From: Candidatus Binatia bacterium
Lineage (GTDB): Bacteria; Desulfobacterota; Binatia; UBA9968
DNA length: 50,872 nucleotides
Reading direction: 5' to 3'
Assembly (NCBI GenBank): GCA_036504975.1
Contig: DASXUF010000110.1
Coordinates: 1-50,872 of the forward strand
How positions within the stretch are numbered: the stretch's first letter is position 1; each line of letters starts with the position of its first letter. The notes under the pieces were generated by a model. That model worked only from the letters and a program-made list of their open reading frames with translations, did not search any database and was not told where the DNA came from. This document shows positions 42,020 through 50,872 of this stretch, piece by piece. The translations under genes were made by a program, and so were the position numbers.

Positions 42020-44488
42020 ATGGTTATGTTGTTTCGCAGCGACAAAAAGGACGACAAAGAGAAGGAAGGGACCGTTTTGACGGTGCCGCTGCTTCCCCTA
42101 AGAGACATCGTGGTCTTTCCGCACATGGTGGTGCCTCTGTTCGTGGGCCGGCAGCGCTCGATCAAGGCGCTCGAAGAGGCGACGCAAAAACAGGGGCCGA
42201 TCTTCCTCTCTTCGCAGAAGGACGCCAAGACCAACGAGCCGACGGAGAACGACATCTATCGGATCGGCGTTCTCGGCAGCGTGGTGCAGATGCTCAAGCT
42301 CCCGGACGGCACCGTCAAGGTGCTGATCGAGGGCAAGAAACGGGCCCAGGTCTCGCGGTTCTTGAATCATCCGGATTTTTTCCTGGTCGAGGTGGAGGAT
42401 GTCGCGGAGATCGTGGAGAAGAACACGGAAGTGGAAGCGCTCATCCGCGAGGTCCACACCACGTTTGAAAACTATGTGAAACTCAAGAAAAAGATCCCGC
42501 CGGAGATGGTCATGTCGGTATCGTCGATCGACGACCCGGGCCGCCTCGCCGACACGATCATCACGCATCTCGGCATCAAGATCGAGGACCGGCAGAATCT
42601 TTTAGAAACTTTGAACGCGTCCGAGCGCCTGGAAAAAGTTCTCGGCCACATGCGCGCCGAGATCGAAATCCTCGAAGTCGAACGCCGCATCCGCTCGCGG
42701 GTCAAGAAGCAGATGGAGCGCTCGCAAAAAGAATACTACCTGAACGAGCAGATGCGGGCGATTCAAAAAGAACTCGGCGAAAAAGACGAGTTCAAGAACG
42801 AGATCCAGGAGATCGAAGACAAGGTAAAGCAGAAAAAACTTTCGGCCGAGGCACGCGACAAGGTCGAAAAAGAGCTCAAGAAACTCAAGATGATGTCACC
42901 CATGTCGGCGGAGGCGACCGTCGTCAGAAATTACATCGACTGGATCTTGAGCCTGCCGTGGAATGAGTTTACCGACGACAAGCTCGACATCAAAGAGGCC
43001 GAGAAAGTTCTCGAAGATGACCACTACGGCCTGGAGAAAGTGAAGCAGCGGATTCTGGAATATCTGGCGGTGCAGAGCCTCGTGGGCAAGATGAAGGGGC
43101 CGATCCTCTGCCTCGTCGGGCCTCCGGGAGTCGGCAAGACTTCGCTGGGCCGCTCCATCGCGCGCGCCACGGGGCGAAAATTCGTCCGCGTTTCTCTCGG
43201 CGGAGTTCGGGACGAGGCGGAGGTCCGCGGCCATCGGCGCACCTATATCGGCGCGCTGCCGGGGAAGATCATCCAGTCGATGAAGAAGGCGGGCTCCAGC
43301 AACCCGGTCTTTCTCATGGACGAAGTGGACAAGATGTCCACGGACTTTCGCGGCGACCCGTCTTCGGCGCTGCTGGAGGTTTTGGACCCGGAGCAAAACT
43401 TCGCGTTCAACGATCACTATTTGGATCTGGACTACGATCTCTCAAGGGTCATGTTCATTACGACAGCCAACATGCTCGACCGCATTCCGCGGCCGCTGCA
43501 AGACCGCATGGAGATCATTCGAATCGCCGGCTATACCGAGCTGGAGAAGCTGAACATCGCTAAAAAATACTTGATCGGGAAGCAGCGCGAAGCCAATGGG
43601 CTTAGCTCGGGGAACGTTCTTTTTACCGACAGCTCGATTCTCGGCTTGATACGCCATTACACGAAAGAAGCGGGAGTTCGAAGTCTTGATCGCGAGATCG
43701 CTTCGATCTGCCGCAAGGTCGCCGTCGAGGTTGTCAAGAAAGATCGCAACGCCAAGATTCAAATATCGGGAAAGAGTCTCCACAAACATCTGGGCCCGCC
43801 GAAATTCCGCTACGGCAAAGTCGAGGGCGAGCAGAGAATCGGCGTCACCACCGGTCTTGCATGGACGGAACTTGGAGGTGAGTTGCTCGCGACCGAAGTG
43901 ACCATTATGCCCGGCAAGGGGCAGCTCATCATCACGGGCAAGCTCGGCGATGTCATGCAAGAATCGGCGCAGGCCGCCATGAGTTACGTCCGCTCGCGCG
44001 CGATCGAGCTCGGCTTGGACAAAGATTTCTATCAGAAGCTCGATGTCCATCTGCACGTGCCGGAGGGCGCGATCCCCAAGGACGGGCCCTCGGCGGGAAT
44101 CACCATGGCTACGTCTCTCGTCTCCGCCCTGATTCGCGTTCCGGTTCGCCACGACCTCGCGATGACCGGCGAAATCACACTAAGGGGAAGAGTTCTTCCC
44201 ATCGGCGGTCTAAAGGAGAAGGTTTTGGCGGCCCATCGCGGCGGCATAAAAACCATCCTGGTGCCGGAGGAGAATGAAAAGGACATCGAGGATATCCCTT
44301 CCACTATTCTTAAGTCGGTCGATCTGATTCTGGTGTCGCACATGGACGCGGTTCTGAAGAAGGCTTTGATCCTCACCGACCCTGAGAGCCTCTTCAAAAA
44401 CAAGACGGAACCGGAATCTAAGGAAGAGCCGCCCGGCTTCGAGGAGAAGGAAGAAGACGCCCCCGGAGCGCAAATCCTGCCCCAATAA
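42020..44488 (+). CDS. lon: Lon protease, ATP-dependent
   Basis: The 822-residue soluble LonA-type protease has the N-terminal substrate-binding domain (about 15-210; [23 protein letters not shown] in part), a coiled-coil region with the signature [13 protein letters not shown] near 245, the AAA+ module with Walker [12 protein letters not shown] near 367 and [10 protein letters not shown], and the protease domain with catalytic Ser in KDGPSAGIT near 691 and Lys in [14 protein letters not shown] near 732. The C-terminal 40 residues are acidic and Pro/Glu rich, an extension beyond the catalytic core. GGGAG lies four bases upstream of the ATG. It closes the tig operon; the hup promoter follows. 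Confidence 0.98.
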   Translation: MVMLFRSDKKDDKEKEGTVLTVPLLPLRDIVVFPHMVVPLFVGRQRSIKALEEATQKQGPIFLSSQKDAKTNEPTENDIYRIGVLGSVVQMLKLPDGTVKVLIEGKKRAQVSRFLNHPDFFLVEVEDVAEIVEKNTEVEALIREVHTTFENYVKLKKKIPPEMVMSVSSIDDPGRLADTIITHLGIKIEDRQNLLETLNASERLEKVLGHMRAEIEILEVERRIRSRVKKQMERSQKEYYLNEQMRAIQKELGEKDEFKNEIQEIEDKVKQKKLSAEARDKVEKELKKLKMMSPMSAEATVVRNYIDWILSLPWNEFTDDKLDIKEAEKVLEDDHYGLEKVKQRILEYLAVQSLVGKMKGPILCLVGPPGVGKTSLGRSIARATGRKFVRVSLGGVRDEAEVRGHRRTYIGALPGKIIQSMKKAGSSNPVFLMDEVDKMSTDFRGDPSSALLEVLDPEQNFAFNDHYLDLDYDLSRVMFITTANMLDRIPRPLQDRMEIIRIAGYTELEKLNIAKKYLIGKQREANGLSSGNVLFTDSSILGLIRHYTKEAGVRSLDREIASICRKVAVEVVKKDRNAKIQISGKSLHKHLGPPKFRYGKVEGEQRIGVTTGLAWTELGGELLATEVTIMPGKGQLIITGKLGDVMQESAQAAMSYVRSRAIELGLDKDFYQKLDVHLHVPEGAIPKDGPSAGITMATSLVSALIRVPVRHDLAMTGEITLRGRVLPIGGLKEKVLAAHRGGIKTILVPEENEKDIEDIPSTILKSVDLILVSHMDAVLKKALILTDPESLFKNKTEPESKEEPPGFEEKEEDAPGAQILPQ

Positions 44489-44511
44489 GAGAGCTTGGCC
44501 TCGCAAACGGG

Positions 44512-44540
44512 TTGACCCCGAACCCGCCGGCTGTTATAAG
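44512..44540 (+). promoter_or_regulatory. Promoter of hup
   Basis: TTGACC (44512-44517) and TATAAG (44535-44540) are 17 bases apart, a close match to the sigma70 consensus. The inferred leader is about 43 bases. Confidence 0.7.
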
Positions 44541-44589
44541 AATCGGCATATTCTTGTGCGCTCATTTTTTGGCTCACGACGGGAGAGTC

Positions 44590-44862
44590 ATGACTAAAGC
44601 CGAACTGATCGATTCGATAGCAAGCAAGGCCGCGCTTCCCAAGCAAAAGGCCGAAGAAATCGTCAACGGACTGTTCGACGATATCGTCGGCGCGCTGAAG
44701 AGCGGTGACAAGGTCAACATCTCCGGCTTTGGAACTTTCTCGGTGTCCGAGCGCAAGGCGCGGACGGGAAGAAATCCGAAGACGGGGGAGACGATTCAAA
44801 TAGCTTCCTCTCGAGCCGCTAAGTTTAAGGCGGGTAAGGGCTTGAAAGAATCTCTCGGCTGA
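44590..44862 (+). CDS. hup: HU-family DNA-binding protein
   Basis: The 90-residue nucleoid protein starts MTKAELIDSIASKAALPKQKAEEIV and has the family signature GFGTFSVSERKARTGRNPKTGE (in part), which forms the beta arm that grips and bends DNA. The frame is open upstream to 44512, but that stretch holds the promoter; ATG 44590 has GGGAGAG upstream and gives the normal HU length. Placement after lon is common in Proteobacteria. It binds as a dimer with low sequence specificity; HU and IHF cannot be separated with certainty, but HU is favoured. Confidence 0.96.
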   Translation: MTKAELIDSIASKAALPKQKAEEIVNGLFDDIVGALKSGDKVNISGFGTFSVSERKARTGRNPKTGETIQIASSRAAKFKAGKGLKESLG

Positions 44863-44873
44863 TCCGTTCGTTT

Positions 44874-44902
44874 TTGATTCCAGATCGAAATCGGCATAGA
44901 GT
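44874..44902 (+). promoter_or_regulatory. Promoter of tRNA-Val
   Basis: TTGATT (44874-44879) and TAGAGT (44897-44902) are 17 bases apart, similar in sequence to the promoter before tRNA-Pro (TTGATT, TAGAAT). Confidence 0.5.
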
Positions 44903-44941
44903 GGCCTTGAGCAAGAACGGGCTGGTGTTTTCATCCGAAGG

Positions 44942-45016
44942 GGGCGGTTAGCTCAGCGGGAGAGCATCGGCCTTACAAGCCGGGGGTCACAGGTTCAAAT
45001 CCTGTACCGCCCACCA
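44942..45016 (+). tRNA. tRNA-Val (anticodon TAC)
   Basis: A 75-base cloverleaf with acceptor stem GGGCGGT/ACCGCCC, anticodon TAC at 44974-44976, and an encoded CCA. Confidence 0.97.
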
Positions 45017-45019
45017 GAG

Positions 45020-45086
45020 CAAAGTAAAAAGGCAAAAGTAAAAAGTTTTCTGATTTTTGACTTTTGCCTTTTTAACTTTTGACTTG
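45020..45086. repeat. Dyad of AAAAAGGCAAAAGT words between tRNA-Val and tRNA-Asp
   Basis: The left arm 45020-45045 (CAAAGTAAAAAGGCAAAAGT...) faces the right arm 45054-45086, whose complement also carries AAAAAGGCAAAAGT. The same word, AAAAAGGCAAAA, occurs in the dyad at 13681-13692. Confidence 0.75.
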
Positions 45087-45092
45087 TTCATC

Positions 45093-45169
45093 GGGGTCGT
45101 AGTTCAGCTGGATAGAACGCCGGCCTGTCACGCCGGAGGTCGCGAGTTCGAGTCTCGTCGGCCCCGCCA
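45093..45169 (+). tRNA. tRNA-Asp (anticodon GTC)
   Basis: A 77-base cloverleaf with acceptor stem GGGGTCG/CGGCCCC (one T-G pair), anticodon GTC at 45127-45129, and an encoded CCA. Confidence 0.97.
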
Positions 45170-45192
45170 TTTTATCGCGAAAGGACGAGAGG

Positions 45193-45230
45193 CTCCGCCG
45201 CAGAGAGGAGCGGATCCACCTCTGGCGGAG
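45193..45230 (+). promoter_or_regulatory. Hairpin in the rplM leader
   Basis: CTCCGCCGCAGAG (45193-45205) pairs with CTCTGGCGGAG (45220-45230), with a two-base bulge. It lies between tRNA-Asp and rplM, with no T-tract behind it. It could be a ribosomal-protein leader or merely another intergenic repeat. Confidence 0.4.
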
Positions 45231-45271
45231 GAAGGCGAAGGGGAAGTTGCATCCCTCATTAGTTGGAGAAC

Positions 45272-45712
45272 ATGGGCACGTTTCAGATGAAAAACAGCGA
45301 GGCACTGGCGCAACGCCAGTGGTTCATCGTCGATGCCGCGGGAAAGGTTTTGGGGCGGCTCGCCACCGAAATCGCGAGGGTGCTCAGGGGGAAGCATAAA
45401 CCCGGCTTCACGCGCCACGTGGATGGCGGCGACTTCGTGATCGTGATCAACGCGCGCGACGTCAAGCTCACGGGCACCAAGCCGAAGAAGAAGCTGTACT
45501 ATCGCCATTCGGAATATCCCGGCGGGATTCGGGTCACCGCCGCGGAGAAAATGTTGGCCGAGAAGCCGGAGCATCTCGTTTGGTTGGCCGTAAAAGGCAT
45601 GCTGCCCAAGAGCCGTCTGGGTCGCAAGCTGCGCACCAAGTTGAAAGTTTATGCTGGCGGCGATCATCCCCATGCGGCGCAAAAACCGCAAACCTTGACG
45701 ATCAGAGCCTAG
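45272..45712 (+). CDS. rplM: 50S ribosomal protein L13
   Basis: The 146-residue protein aligns along its length with L13: [28 protein letters not shown] (in part), [20 protein letters not shown], the [13 protein letters not shown] motif and [17 protein letters not shown] 45272 with GGAG just upstream gives the normal start; TTG 45263 is three codons further out. rpsI follows after ten bases, the universal pairing for these two early-assembly proteins. Confidence 0.98.
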   Translation: MGTFQMKNSEALAQRQWFIVDAAGKVLGRLATEIARVLRGKHKPGFTRHVDGGDFVIVINARDVKLTGTKPKKKLYYRHSEYPGGIRVTAAEKMLAEKPEHLVWLAVKGMLPKSRLGRKLRTKLKVYAGGDHPHAAQKPQTLTIRA

Positions 45713-45722
45713 GAGTAAAGCG

Positions 45723-46115
45723 ATGGCGCAAAAAGTTTTTTCGGCTACCGGAAGACGCAAAACGTCGGTCGCGCGGATCAATTTGAAAGAGGGCAAGGGC
45801 AACCTAAGGGTCAACGACCGCACCCTGGAGGAGTATTTCGGGCGTGAAACCGCGCGCATGGTCGTGCTTCAGCCTTTTCAGGTGACTCAGACAACGGGGA
45901 GTTTCGACACCGAAGTCAATGTACAAGGCGGAGGCATCTCCGGCCAGGCGGGCGCCATTCGCCATGGAATTACCCGCGCTCTTATGCAAGCGAATGCCGA
46001 CTTTCGCGTGCCGCTCAAAAAAGCCGGATTCGTCACCCGTGACCCGCGCGCGGTCGAGCGCAAGAAATACGGCCGCCACAAGGCGCGGAAACGGCCGCAA
46101 TACTCCAAGCGTTGA
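45723..46115 (+). CDS. rpsI: 30S ribosomal protein S9
   Basis: The 130-residue protein begins [21 protein letters not shown] (in part) and ends with the basic tail [17 protein letters not shown], whose last residues reach the P-site tRNA in the ribosome. The [19 protein letters not shown] signature is near 70-90. AGGAG precedes the ATG. The stop overlaps the argC start as TTGA, which suggests translational coupling. Confidence 0.98.
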   Translation: MAQKVFSATGRRKTSVARINLKEGKGNLRVNDRTLEEYFGRETARMVVLQPFQVTQTTGSFDTEVNVQGGGISGQAGAIRHGITRALMQANADFRVPLKKAGFVTRDPRAVERKKYGRHKARKRPQYSKR

Positions 46116-47188
46116 AATCCTTGCCTGAGAAAAAATCCGCTGCGAAGCACGAGACTCTGTCCGTGGCCGTGCTTGGGGCCACGGGATACGCCGGAGTCGA
46201 GCTGCTAAGAATCCTGCTCCGCCATCCTCGAGTCCATCTAACGGCAGTGACCTCGCAGCAGTATGCCGGCAAGCGGGTGAGCGAGATTTATCCGGCGCTT
46301 GCAGGAAAGTGCGACCTCGCTCTGGAAGAGCTTCAGGTCGAAAAAATCGCTTCTCACTGCGAACTCGCCTTCGCCGCTCTGCCGCACGAAACATCCATGG
46401 ACGTCGTCGCCGGGCTGGTGCAGCGCTCCAAACGGGTCATCGACTTGAGCGCGGACTTTCGTTTGCACGATCCGAAGGTGTATCAGCGTTGGTATCGGGC
46501 GCACAAGGCCGCTCAGTTTTTGGACGAAGCCGTTTATGGACTGACGGAGATCCATCGTAGCGCGATCGGCAAAGCGCGTTTGGTGGCCAACCCGGGCTGT
46601 TATCCTACCGGCGCCGTTCTGGGTTTGGCACCTTTGTTCGATGAAAAAATGGTTCGGGGAACGGTCGTGATCGACGCCAAATCCGGCACGACTGGAGCGG
46701 GCCGAAGCAGCGCGGTGGACCTCTCCTTTAGCGAGGTCAATGAAAACTTCAAGGCGTACAACGTCGGCGTTCACCGCCACGCGCCGGAAATCGAGCAGGA
46801 GCTGGGCGAGTTGGGCGGCGAGCCGGTCGCCGTCCTATTCGCGCCGCATATCGTTCCCATGAACCGCGGGATACTTTCCACGATGTACGTGGAGCTCAAG
46901 AGCGCTCCCGACGAGGATGATTTGGCCAAGCTTTACCGAAAATTTTATCGGGATGAGCCGTTCATTCGCATCCTGCCGGCGGGCATGTTTCCGCAAACCA
47001 AAGACGTTCGAGGATCGAACGACTGCGCCATCGGATTCCGCTACGATTCCCCCACCGAGCGGCTGGTGGTGATCACGGCGATCGACAATCTGGTCAAAGG
47101 CGCCGCCGGGCAGGCGGTGCAGAATATGAATCTGATGTACGGGTGGGCGGAGACCGAAGGCCTTCGGGAAACCGCTCTCGTACCCTAG
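46112..47188 (+). CDS. argC: N-acetyl-gamma-glutamyl-phosphate reductase
   Basis: The 358-residue enzyme catalyses the NADPH-dependent third step of arginine synthesis. Visible are the cofactor loop [21 protein letters not shown] (in part) near 20, [11 protein letters not shown], the catalytic Cys163 in [10 protein letters not shown] and the [11 protein letters not shown] region with the catalytic His. No ATG is available near the 5' end. TTG 46112 overlaps the rpsI stop; TTG 46121 and GTG 46163 are alternatives, the last giving the commonest family start. Only three bases separate its stop from that of the convergent lptG. The rplM-rpsI-argC order is known from Geobacter-like bacteria. Confidence 0.96.
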   Translation: MKSLPEKKSAAKHETLSVAVLGATGYAGVELLRILLRHPRVHLTAVTSQQYAGKRVSEIYPALAGKCDLALEELQVEKIASHCELAFAALPHETSMDVVAGLVQRSKRVIDLSADFRLHDPKVYQRWYRAHKAAQFLDEAVYGLTEIHRSAIGKARLVANPGCYPTGAVLGLAPLFDEKMVRGTVVIDAKSGTTGAGRSSAVDLSFSEVNENFKAYNVGVHRHAPEIEQELGELGGEPVAVLFAPHIVPMNRGILSTMYVELKSAPDEDDLAKLYRKFYRDEPFIRILPAGMFPQTKDVRGSNDCAIGFRYDSPTERLVVITAIDNLVKGAAGQAVQNMNLMYGWAETEGLRETALVP

Positions 47189-47191
47189 CGA

Positions 47192-48304
47192 CTACTCCTC
47201 AGCAGTCGAATAGAAATACAGCCCCACCATGGCTATGGTGATGTTGGGAACCCATGCCGCCAACCAGGCGGGTATGGCGCCGCTATGGCCGAGGGAAATA
47301 CAAAAAGCGAGCAAGAACCAGTAGCCAAAACCGATCAGCATGGTGAGTCCGAAGCTCAGGGTCAGGCCTCCGCCGCGGTTGTGCCGGGTGGCAAAGGGGA
47401 TGGCCAGCAGCGCCATCAAGAGCGAGACAAGCGGAACCGCCAATTTCACGTGGAGATCGACTTTTTGCTCCGTGGCGTCGATTCCTTTCTCCTGGAGATC
47501 CGCGACCTGCTTCTTGAGATCCAGGAAGCTGAACTCTTCGGGATCGCGGGAGAGCAGTTTCAAATCTTCGGGCGTCTCGGAGATCGGGATGGCAACGTCG
47601 CCCTCCCGTTGGTCCATTCCGCCGTTGGGAAGCAGGACCCATTCGATCGCCCGCTGCGGCTGCCAGCGAGCGCCGTTCCAGCGCGCCGACGGCACTTCGA
47701 TGAAACCTCTCAAGGTAAAATCCCGATTCAAAAGAAAGATCGTGAGCCCTTCGAGCACGCTGTTTTTCGTATCGAATCGGTTCACGCTGATAAAAGCCTC
47801 CTCCGAGCGGATCCACATGTCCTTGGTGCCGAGTAGGCTCTTCGGCTCTTTCTTTTTAACTTCCGTTTTGTAAATGTACTGAGACTCTCGGGTGAAGACG
47901 GGCACGAGCGCCTCGTTCCAGGCAAAATTGAGGGCTGAGATCAGGAGCGATGAGATAAACAGCGGCAGTGAAATCCGGTAAATGCTGAGACCGTTGGCGC
48001 GCATGGCGGTGATCTCTTGAGTACGCGACAGCATGCCGATGGAAAACAAAACGGAGAATAGGACGGCAAAGCCAAAAACCCGCGACATCAAAACCGGCAA
48101 CTTATAGAGAAAATAGCGGCTCGCCGCCCACACGGACGCGCCCGATTTGAGAACGCCGTCGATCCGATCGAAGAAATCGACGATGAGATATAGGCTGGTG
48201 GTGCACAGGAGGCTGATCGCGACGACCTTTAGAAAGCCGCGGATGAGATAACGGTCCAGAATGCCGCCGAAAGACCAGGAGACGATAGCTGAGATTTTTT
48301 CCAT
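47192..48304 (-). CDS. lptG: LptG, LPS export ABC transporter permease
   Basis: The 370-residue YjgP/YjgQ protein has an N-terminal cytoplasmic segment and TM1 (YLIRGFLKVVAISLLCTTSLYL in part), about six helices in total, a periplasmic jellyroll domain between helices 3 and 4 (about 130-275) and C-terminal helices (LAVPLVSLLMALLAIPFATRH, FGLTMLIGFGYWFLLAFCISLG read in part). With LptF and LptB it extracts lipopolysaccharide from the inner membrane. It follows lptF by three bases on the minus strand. LptB is not in the window. An LPS-type outer membrane is implied. Confidence 0.93.
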   Translation of the reverse strand: MEKISAIVSWSFGGILDRYLIRGFLKVVAISLLCTTSLYLIVDFFDRIDGVLKSGASVWAASRYFLYKLPVLMSRVFGFAVLFSVLFSIGMLSRTQEITAMRANGLSIYRISLPLFISSLLISALNFAWNEALVPVFTRESQYIYKTEVKKKEPKSLLGTKDMWIRSEEAFISVNRFDTKNSVLEGLTIFLLNRDFTLRGFIEVPSARWNGARWQPQRAIEWVLLPNGGMDQREGDVAIPISETPEDLKLLSRDPEEFSFLDLKKQVADLQEKGIDATEQKVDLHVKLAVPLVSLLMALLAIPFATRHNRGGGLTLSFGLTMLIGFGYWFLLAFCISLGHSGAIPAWLAAWVPNITIAMVGLYFYSTAEE

Positions 48305-48308
48305 GGGA

Positions 48309-49505
48309 TTAGACGGTTCTTCCCTGTCGTAAGATTGCGATTCGGCGCGTTAAGGAGAAAGACCAGTCTTCCAACTTAGCTTGGATTAAAAAAGGGGATT
48401 CTTTCAGCGCCTTGCGAAAAAAATGAAACGCCGTGAGGGTGAGAACAATGTTGGGAAGCCAGGCGGCAAGCGCCGCCGGAAGTATCTGCCTTTCCCCCAA
48501 AGCCTTGCCCAGGGAAAGTAAGGCATAGTAGGTAAGCAGCCAGGATAGACATAGGGCGAAACCCCAGGACCGGCTGGCGCGCGAACGCGCCGGCACCATG
48601 ACCAGGGCGACGGCAAGAAAACACAAAGTGAGCGGAGCGAAGGCGAAGGAAAATCTCTGATGGAGTTCGATCAGCTCCGCCGTGACCTGAAGGCCCTGTT
48701 CTCCTTTGCGTTGGATGGTTTTTCTTAGTCGCTCGAACGACATCTCTTTGGGCTCGGGATTTTTCTGCCGGCTGGGCCCCAGGATGTCCTCGGGATCGAG
48801 CCTGAAATCATAGGTGTTGAAGCTGGTGCGGCTGAAGCCCGGCCGCTTCTGTTGCCTCTCGTAGACCGTGCCTTCGAAGAGCTTGAAATTGATGGTTTGC
48901 GTCTCTTCATCCGAGAATATGAAAGCCACTTTGCCGAAGATGTCTTGCTCGCGATCCGCCTTGCGTCGATCGACGATGAGCACCCCCTTGGCGGTTTCCC
49001 CCGGGGGCACGAGTTCTTCGATGTATATGAGAACCTTGGGAAACTCATCGTTGAAAACTTTTTCTTTCAATCCACTGGCGACGCGATTCTTGGCGATGTC
49101 GTAAAGCGCCGTCCTGAGCGCGGCGTTTGCGCCCGGTCGAATCTGGGTGGTGATGAGCAAGGTGACCAGAGAAACAATCAAGGCGATAACGCCGACCGGC
49201 AAAAGAATTTGGACGGGGCTGATCCCGGAGGCCTTGAGCGCGAGAATCTCATGATCGGTCGACAGCCTGCCGAGTCCCAAGAATATTCCGAGCAACAGCG
49301 CCATCGGCACCGTCATTTCGAGGAACGTGGGGAGAACCAACGCGAACAACTTGCCGATTTCGAGAATGGGAACCCCGCGGTTGACCACCAACTCAACAAG
49401 CTTAAGAATGCGCCCGACCAAGAGAATGAGCGTGAAAGCCATGAGTCCGAAAAGAAAGGGAGGAAGCACTTCTGAGGCGAGATAAGTAGTCAGTGTCCGC
49501 TTCAC
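48309..49505 (-). CDS. lptF: LptF, LPS export ABC transporter permease
   Basis: The 398-residue protein starts MKRTLTTYLASEVLPPFLFGLMAFT (in part), with TM1 near 15-35, TM2-3 (FALVLPTFLEMTVPMALLLGIF; ILLPVGVIALIVSLVTLLIT), a periplasmic jellyroll domain (about 120-290) and three further helices. DHEILALKASGISP near 85 is the conserved coupling region that faces LptB. The start codon is GTG, with no Shine-Dalgarno, and a good -10 box ends nine bases upstream. It is the first gene of the lptFG pair and divergent from rlmB. Confidence 0.93.
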   Translation of the reverse strand: MKRTLTTYLASEVLPPFLFGLMAFTLILLVGRILKLVELVVNRGVPILEIGKLFALVLPTFLEMTVPMALLLGIFLGLGRLSTDHEILALKASGISPVQILLPVGVIALIVSLVTLLITTQIRPGANAALRTALYDIAKNRVASGLKEKVFNDEFPKVLIYIEELVPPGETAKGVLIVDRRKADREQDIFGKVAFIFSDEETQTINFKLFEGTVYERQQKRPGFSRTSFNTYDFRLDPEDILGPSRQKNPEPKEMSFERLRKTIQRKGEQGLQVTAELIELHQRFSFAFAPLTLCFLAVALVMVPARSRASRSWGFALCLSWLLTYYALLSLGKALGERQILPAALAAWLPNIVLTLTAFHFFRKALKESPFLIQAKLEDWSFSLTRRIAILRQGRTV

Positions 49506-49514
49506 GATGTAAAC

Positions 49515-49543
49515 ATGTTATCTGGTGCAATCTTTTTTGTAAA
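49515..49543 (-). promoter_or_regulatory. Promoter of lptFG
   Basis: On the minus strand TTTACA (49543-49538) and TAACAT (49520-49515) are 17 bases apart. The -10 box ends nine bases before the GTG start, so the mRNA may be leaderless or nearly so. Confidence 0.5.
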
Positions 49544-49570
49544 ACGGCGCATGAGAAAGAATGGGAAATT

Positions 49571-50335
49571 ATGGAGAAGCCGAAGCCGCTGGTTATTTTT
49601 GGTCTCAATCCGGTGCTGGAGAAGCTCAGAAGCTCGCCCGAGCAGGTATTTGAGCTCATGATCGTCAAGGGCCGCGAAAGCGCCCGTCTCAACTCCGTTA
49701 TCGAAGAGGCTCGTCGCCATCATGTGCCGGTCGGTTACGTCGATGCGCACCGGCTTGATCTCCTCACCGAAGGCGGCTCTCATCAAGGTGTCGCGGCCAA
49801 CACCGCTCCATATGGCTATCTTCCTTTTGCTCAACTGCTCCAGGCCTTAGCATCCGCCGCCCAGGGGCGGGTCTTGGTCCTCGATGGTTTAACCGATCCA
49901 CGGAATTTTGGCGCTCTCTTGCGCTGTGCCGATGGTGCGGGCGTTTCTCATGTCGTGATCCCAAAGGATCGCGCGGTAGGTGTGACGCCGGCCGTGGTCA
50001 AAAGCTCGGCCGGAGCGGCTAACTACTTGAAAATTTATCGGGTTTCCAATTTGAGTCGTGCTCTTCAAGCTCTTAAAGAAGCCGGCTGTTGGATCGTGGG
50101 TCTCGATGCGGCGGCGCCGGAATCAATCTTCGAACGGCGCTATCCGGAAAAAGTGGCCGTGGTCCTGGGATCGGAAGGCACAGGCTTGCGTCCATTGATC
50201 CGCCGTGAGTGCGACTTTTTAGTTTCCATACCTATGCTCGGAAAAGTTTCTTCGTTAAACGTCGCCGTAGCCGGAGGAATATGTCTCTATGAACTGGCAA
50301 GGCAGCAAGGCCCCCTTCAAGCTGAGCACCGGTAA
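49571..50335 (+). CDS. rlmB: TrmH/SpoU-family RNA 2'-O-ribose methyltransferase, RlmB-like
   Basis: The 254-residue SPOUT enzyme has an N-terminal substrate-binding domain (about 5-80; LVIFGLNPVLEKLRSSPEQ, SHQGVAANTAPY) and the knotted catalytic domain (about 100-250) with motif 1 LDGLTDPRNFGALLRCADGAG (in part), motif 2 VVLGSEGTGLRPLIRRECD (in part) and motif 3 IPMLGKVSSLNVAVAGGICLYE (in part). It most likely methylates G2251 in 23S rRNA. ATG 49571 gives the normal N-terminus; the frame is open further upstream without family similarity. Its neighbourhood before a tRNA array agrees with other genomes. Confidence 0.94.
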   Translation: MEKPKPLVIFGLNPVLEKLRSSPEQVFELMIVKGRESARLNSVIEEARRHHVPVGYVDAHRLDLLTEGGSHQGVAANTAPYGYLPFAQLLQALASAAQGRVLVLDGLTDPRNFGALLRCADGAGVSHVVIPKDRAVGVTPAVVKSSAGAANYLKIYRVSNLSRALQALKEAGCWIVGLDAAAPESIFERRYPEKVAVVLGSEGTGLRPLIRRECDFLVSIPMLGKVSSLNVAVAGGICLYELARQQGPLQAEHR

Positions 50336-50389
50336 GTTTCCTGGGGGCCCTAAACAGGCAGAAAATTAGGGTAAAAAGGTAAAAAAGTG

Positions 50390-50422
50390 TTGACATCCAG
50401 TTGTGGAGGTGCTTTATATAAT
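50390..50422 (+). promoter_or_regulatory. Strong promoter of the tRNA-Thr/Tyr/Gly array
   Basis: A perfect TTGACA (50390-50395) precedes the AT-rich TTTATATAAT. A perfect TATAAT (50417-50422) would be 21 bases away; TATATA (50415-50420) is at 19 and TTTATA (50413-50418) at 17. The first tRNA begins about 145 bases downstream; I recognised nothing else in the 50423-50566 leader. Confidence 0.6.
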
Positions 50423-50566
50423 GGTTTACAATAGCTAGCCCGGGTAGCTGTCATCTGTCTAAGGGCCGTAGCCCATACATTCAAAACGGAACTTATTCAC
50501 TTCTTTTTTTAAGGCCAGCAGGAGAGTTTCGCGTCGGCGCGCGGTATGGTTCGTTTCGAATTCAAA

Positions 50567-50641
50567 GCTGGCGTAGCTCAATGGCAGAGCAGCTGATTTG
50601 TAATCAGCAGGTTGTAGGTTCAAGTCCTATCGCCAGCTCCA
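50567..50641 (+). tRNA. tRNA-Thr (anticodon TGT)
   Basis: A 75-base cloverleaf with acceptor stem GCTGGCG/CGCCAGC, anticodon TGT at 50599-50601, and an encoded CCA. Confidence 0.97.
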
Positions 50642-50733
50642 GTGCAACAAGATTCGGCGGTAGCATTTGCGTTGACTCAAAAATCGTGAACGGTCGGATT
50701 CGTTTTCCAGACAGTGGAGGACCAGACAGTGGA

Positions 50734-50819
<86 letters not shown>

Positions 50820-50823
50820 TCAT

Positions 50824-50872
50824 GCGGGAATAGCTCAGTTGGTAGAGCGCGAGCCTTCCAAGCTCGGGGTCG
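50824..50872 (+). tRNA. tRNA-Gly (anticodon TCC), 3' part outside window
   Basis: The 5' acceptor strand GCGGGAA, D-arm and anticodon arm CGAGC-CTTCCAA-GCTCG with TCC at 50857-50859 are present; the T-arm is cut by the window end. The Thr-Tyr-Gly order commonly precedes a second tRNA-Thr and tuf. Confidence 0.9.

Overview
The window is a contiguous piece of a high-GC, Gram-negative bacterial chromosome. LptF/LptG indicate an outer membrane. The orders tig-clpP-clpX-lon-hup and rplM-rpsI-argC are familiar from Deltaproteobacteria in the broad sense. Together with NMT1-type binding proteins, an M24 peptidase, a VOC dioxygenase-like protein and a thiolase, they suggest an uncultured soil or sediment lineage such as Binatota, Tectomicrobia or a relative. 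That placement is inference; no rRNA gene is present.

Layout. 1-15603 is a catabolism and transport region: the C-terminal end of a UPF0182 membrane protein, a two-domain VOC protein, an M24 peptidase, a PotA-type ATPase, a thiolase-DUF35 fusion with an adjoining GntR/FadR regulator, and a dipeptide/oligopeptide-type ABC transporter. The transporter is split into an ATPase pair (7594-9798) and a binding protein plus two permeases (12041-15603), with two NMT1-like binding-protein genes on the other strand between them.

15822-22606 is the most novel part: a compact same-strand cassette of a DprA-like Rossmann protein, a large nuclease-methyltransferase (PD-(D/E)xK-like N-terminus, N6-adenine methylase, AT-richer C-terminal part) and a RapA/SNF2-type helicase. 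It looks like a restriction or phage-defence system, and inverted-repeat elements flank it on both sides.

22871-32413 (minus strand) is a complete chemosensory operon: cheR-TPR, cheW, cheW, receptor, cheA-REC, cheB, and a REC-histidine kinase. Its gene content resembles Wsp/Frz-type systems with a non-flagellar output.

32511-50872 is mostly housekeeping: yggS, yggT, a YhaM-like nuclease, an aldehyde dehydrogenase, rph, an orphan response regulator, rdgB, five tRNAs, tig-clpP-clpX-lon, hup, tRNA-Val and tRNA-Asp, rplM-rpsI-argC, lptF-lptG, rlmB, and the start of a tRNA-Thr/Tyr/Gly array that in many bacteria leads into tuf.

Many intergenic gaps carry imperfect inverted repeats whose arms are built from short, repeated words. 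The words differ from locus to locus, and three of these dyads sit between tRNA genes. Several sigma70-like promoters could be placed by eye; no classical intrinsic terminator with a T-tract, no CRISPR array and no transposase or integrase gene was seen.
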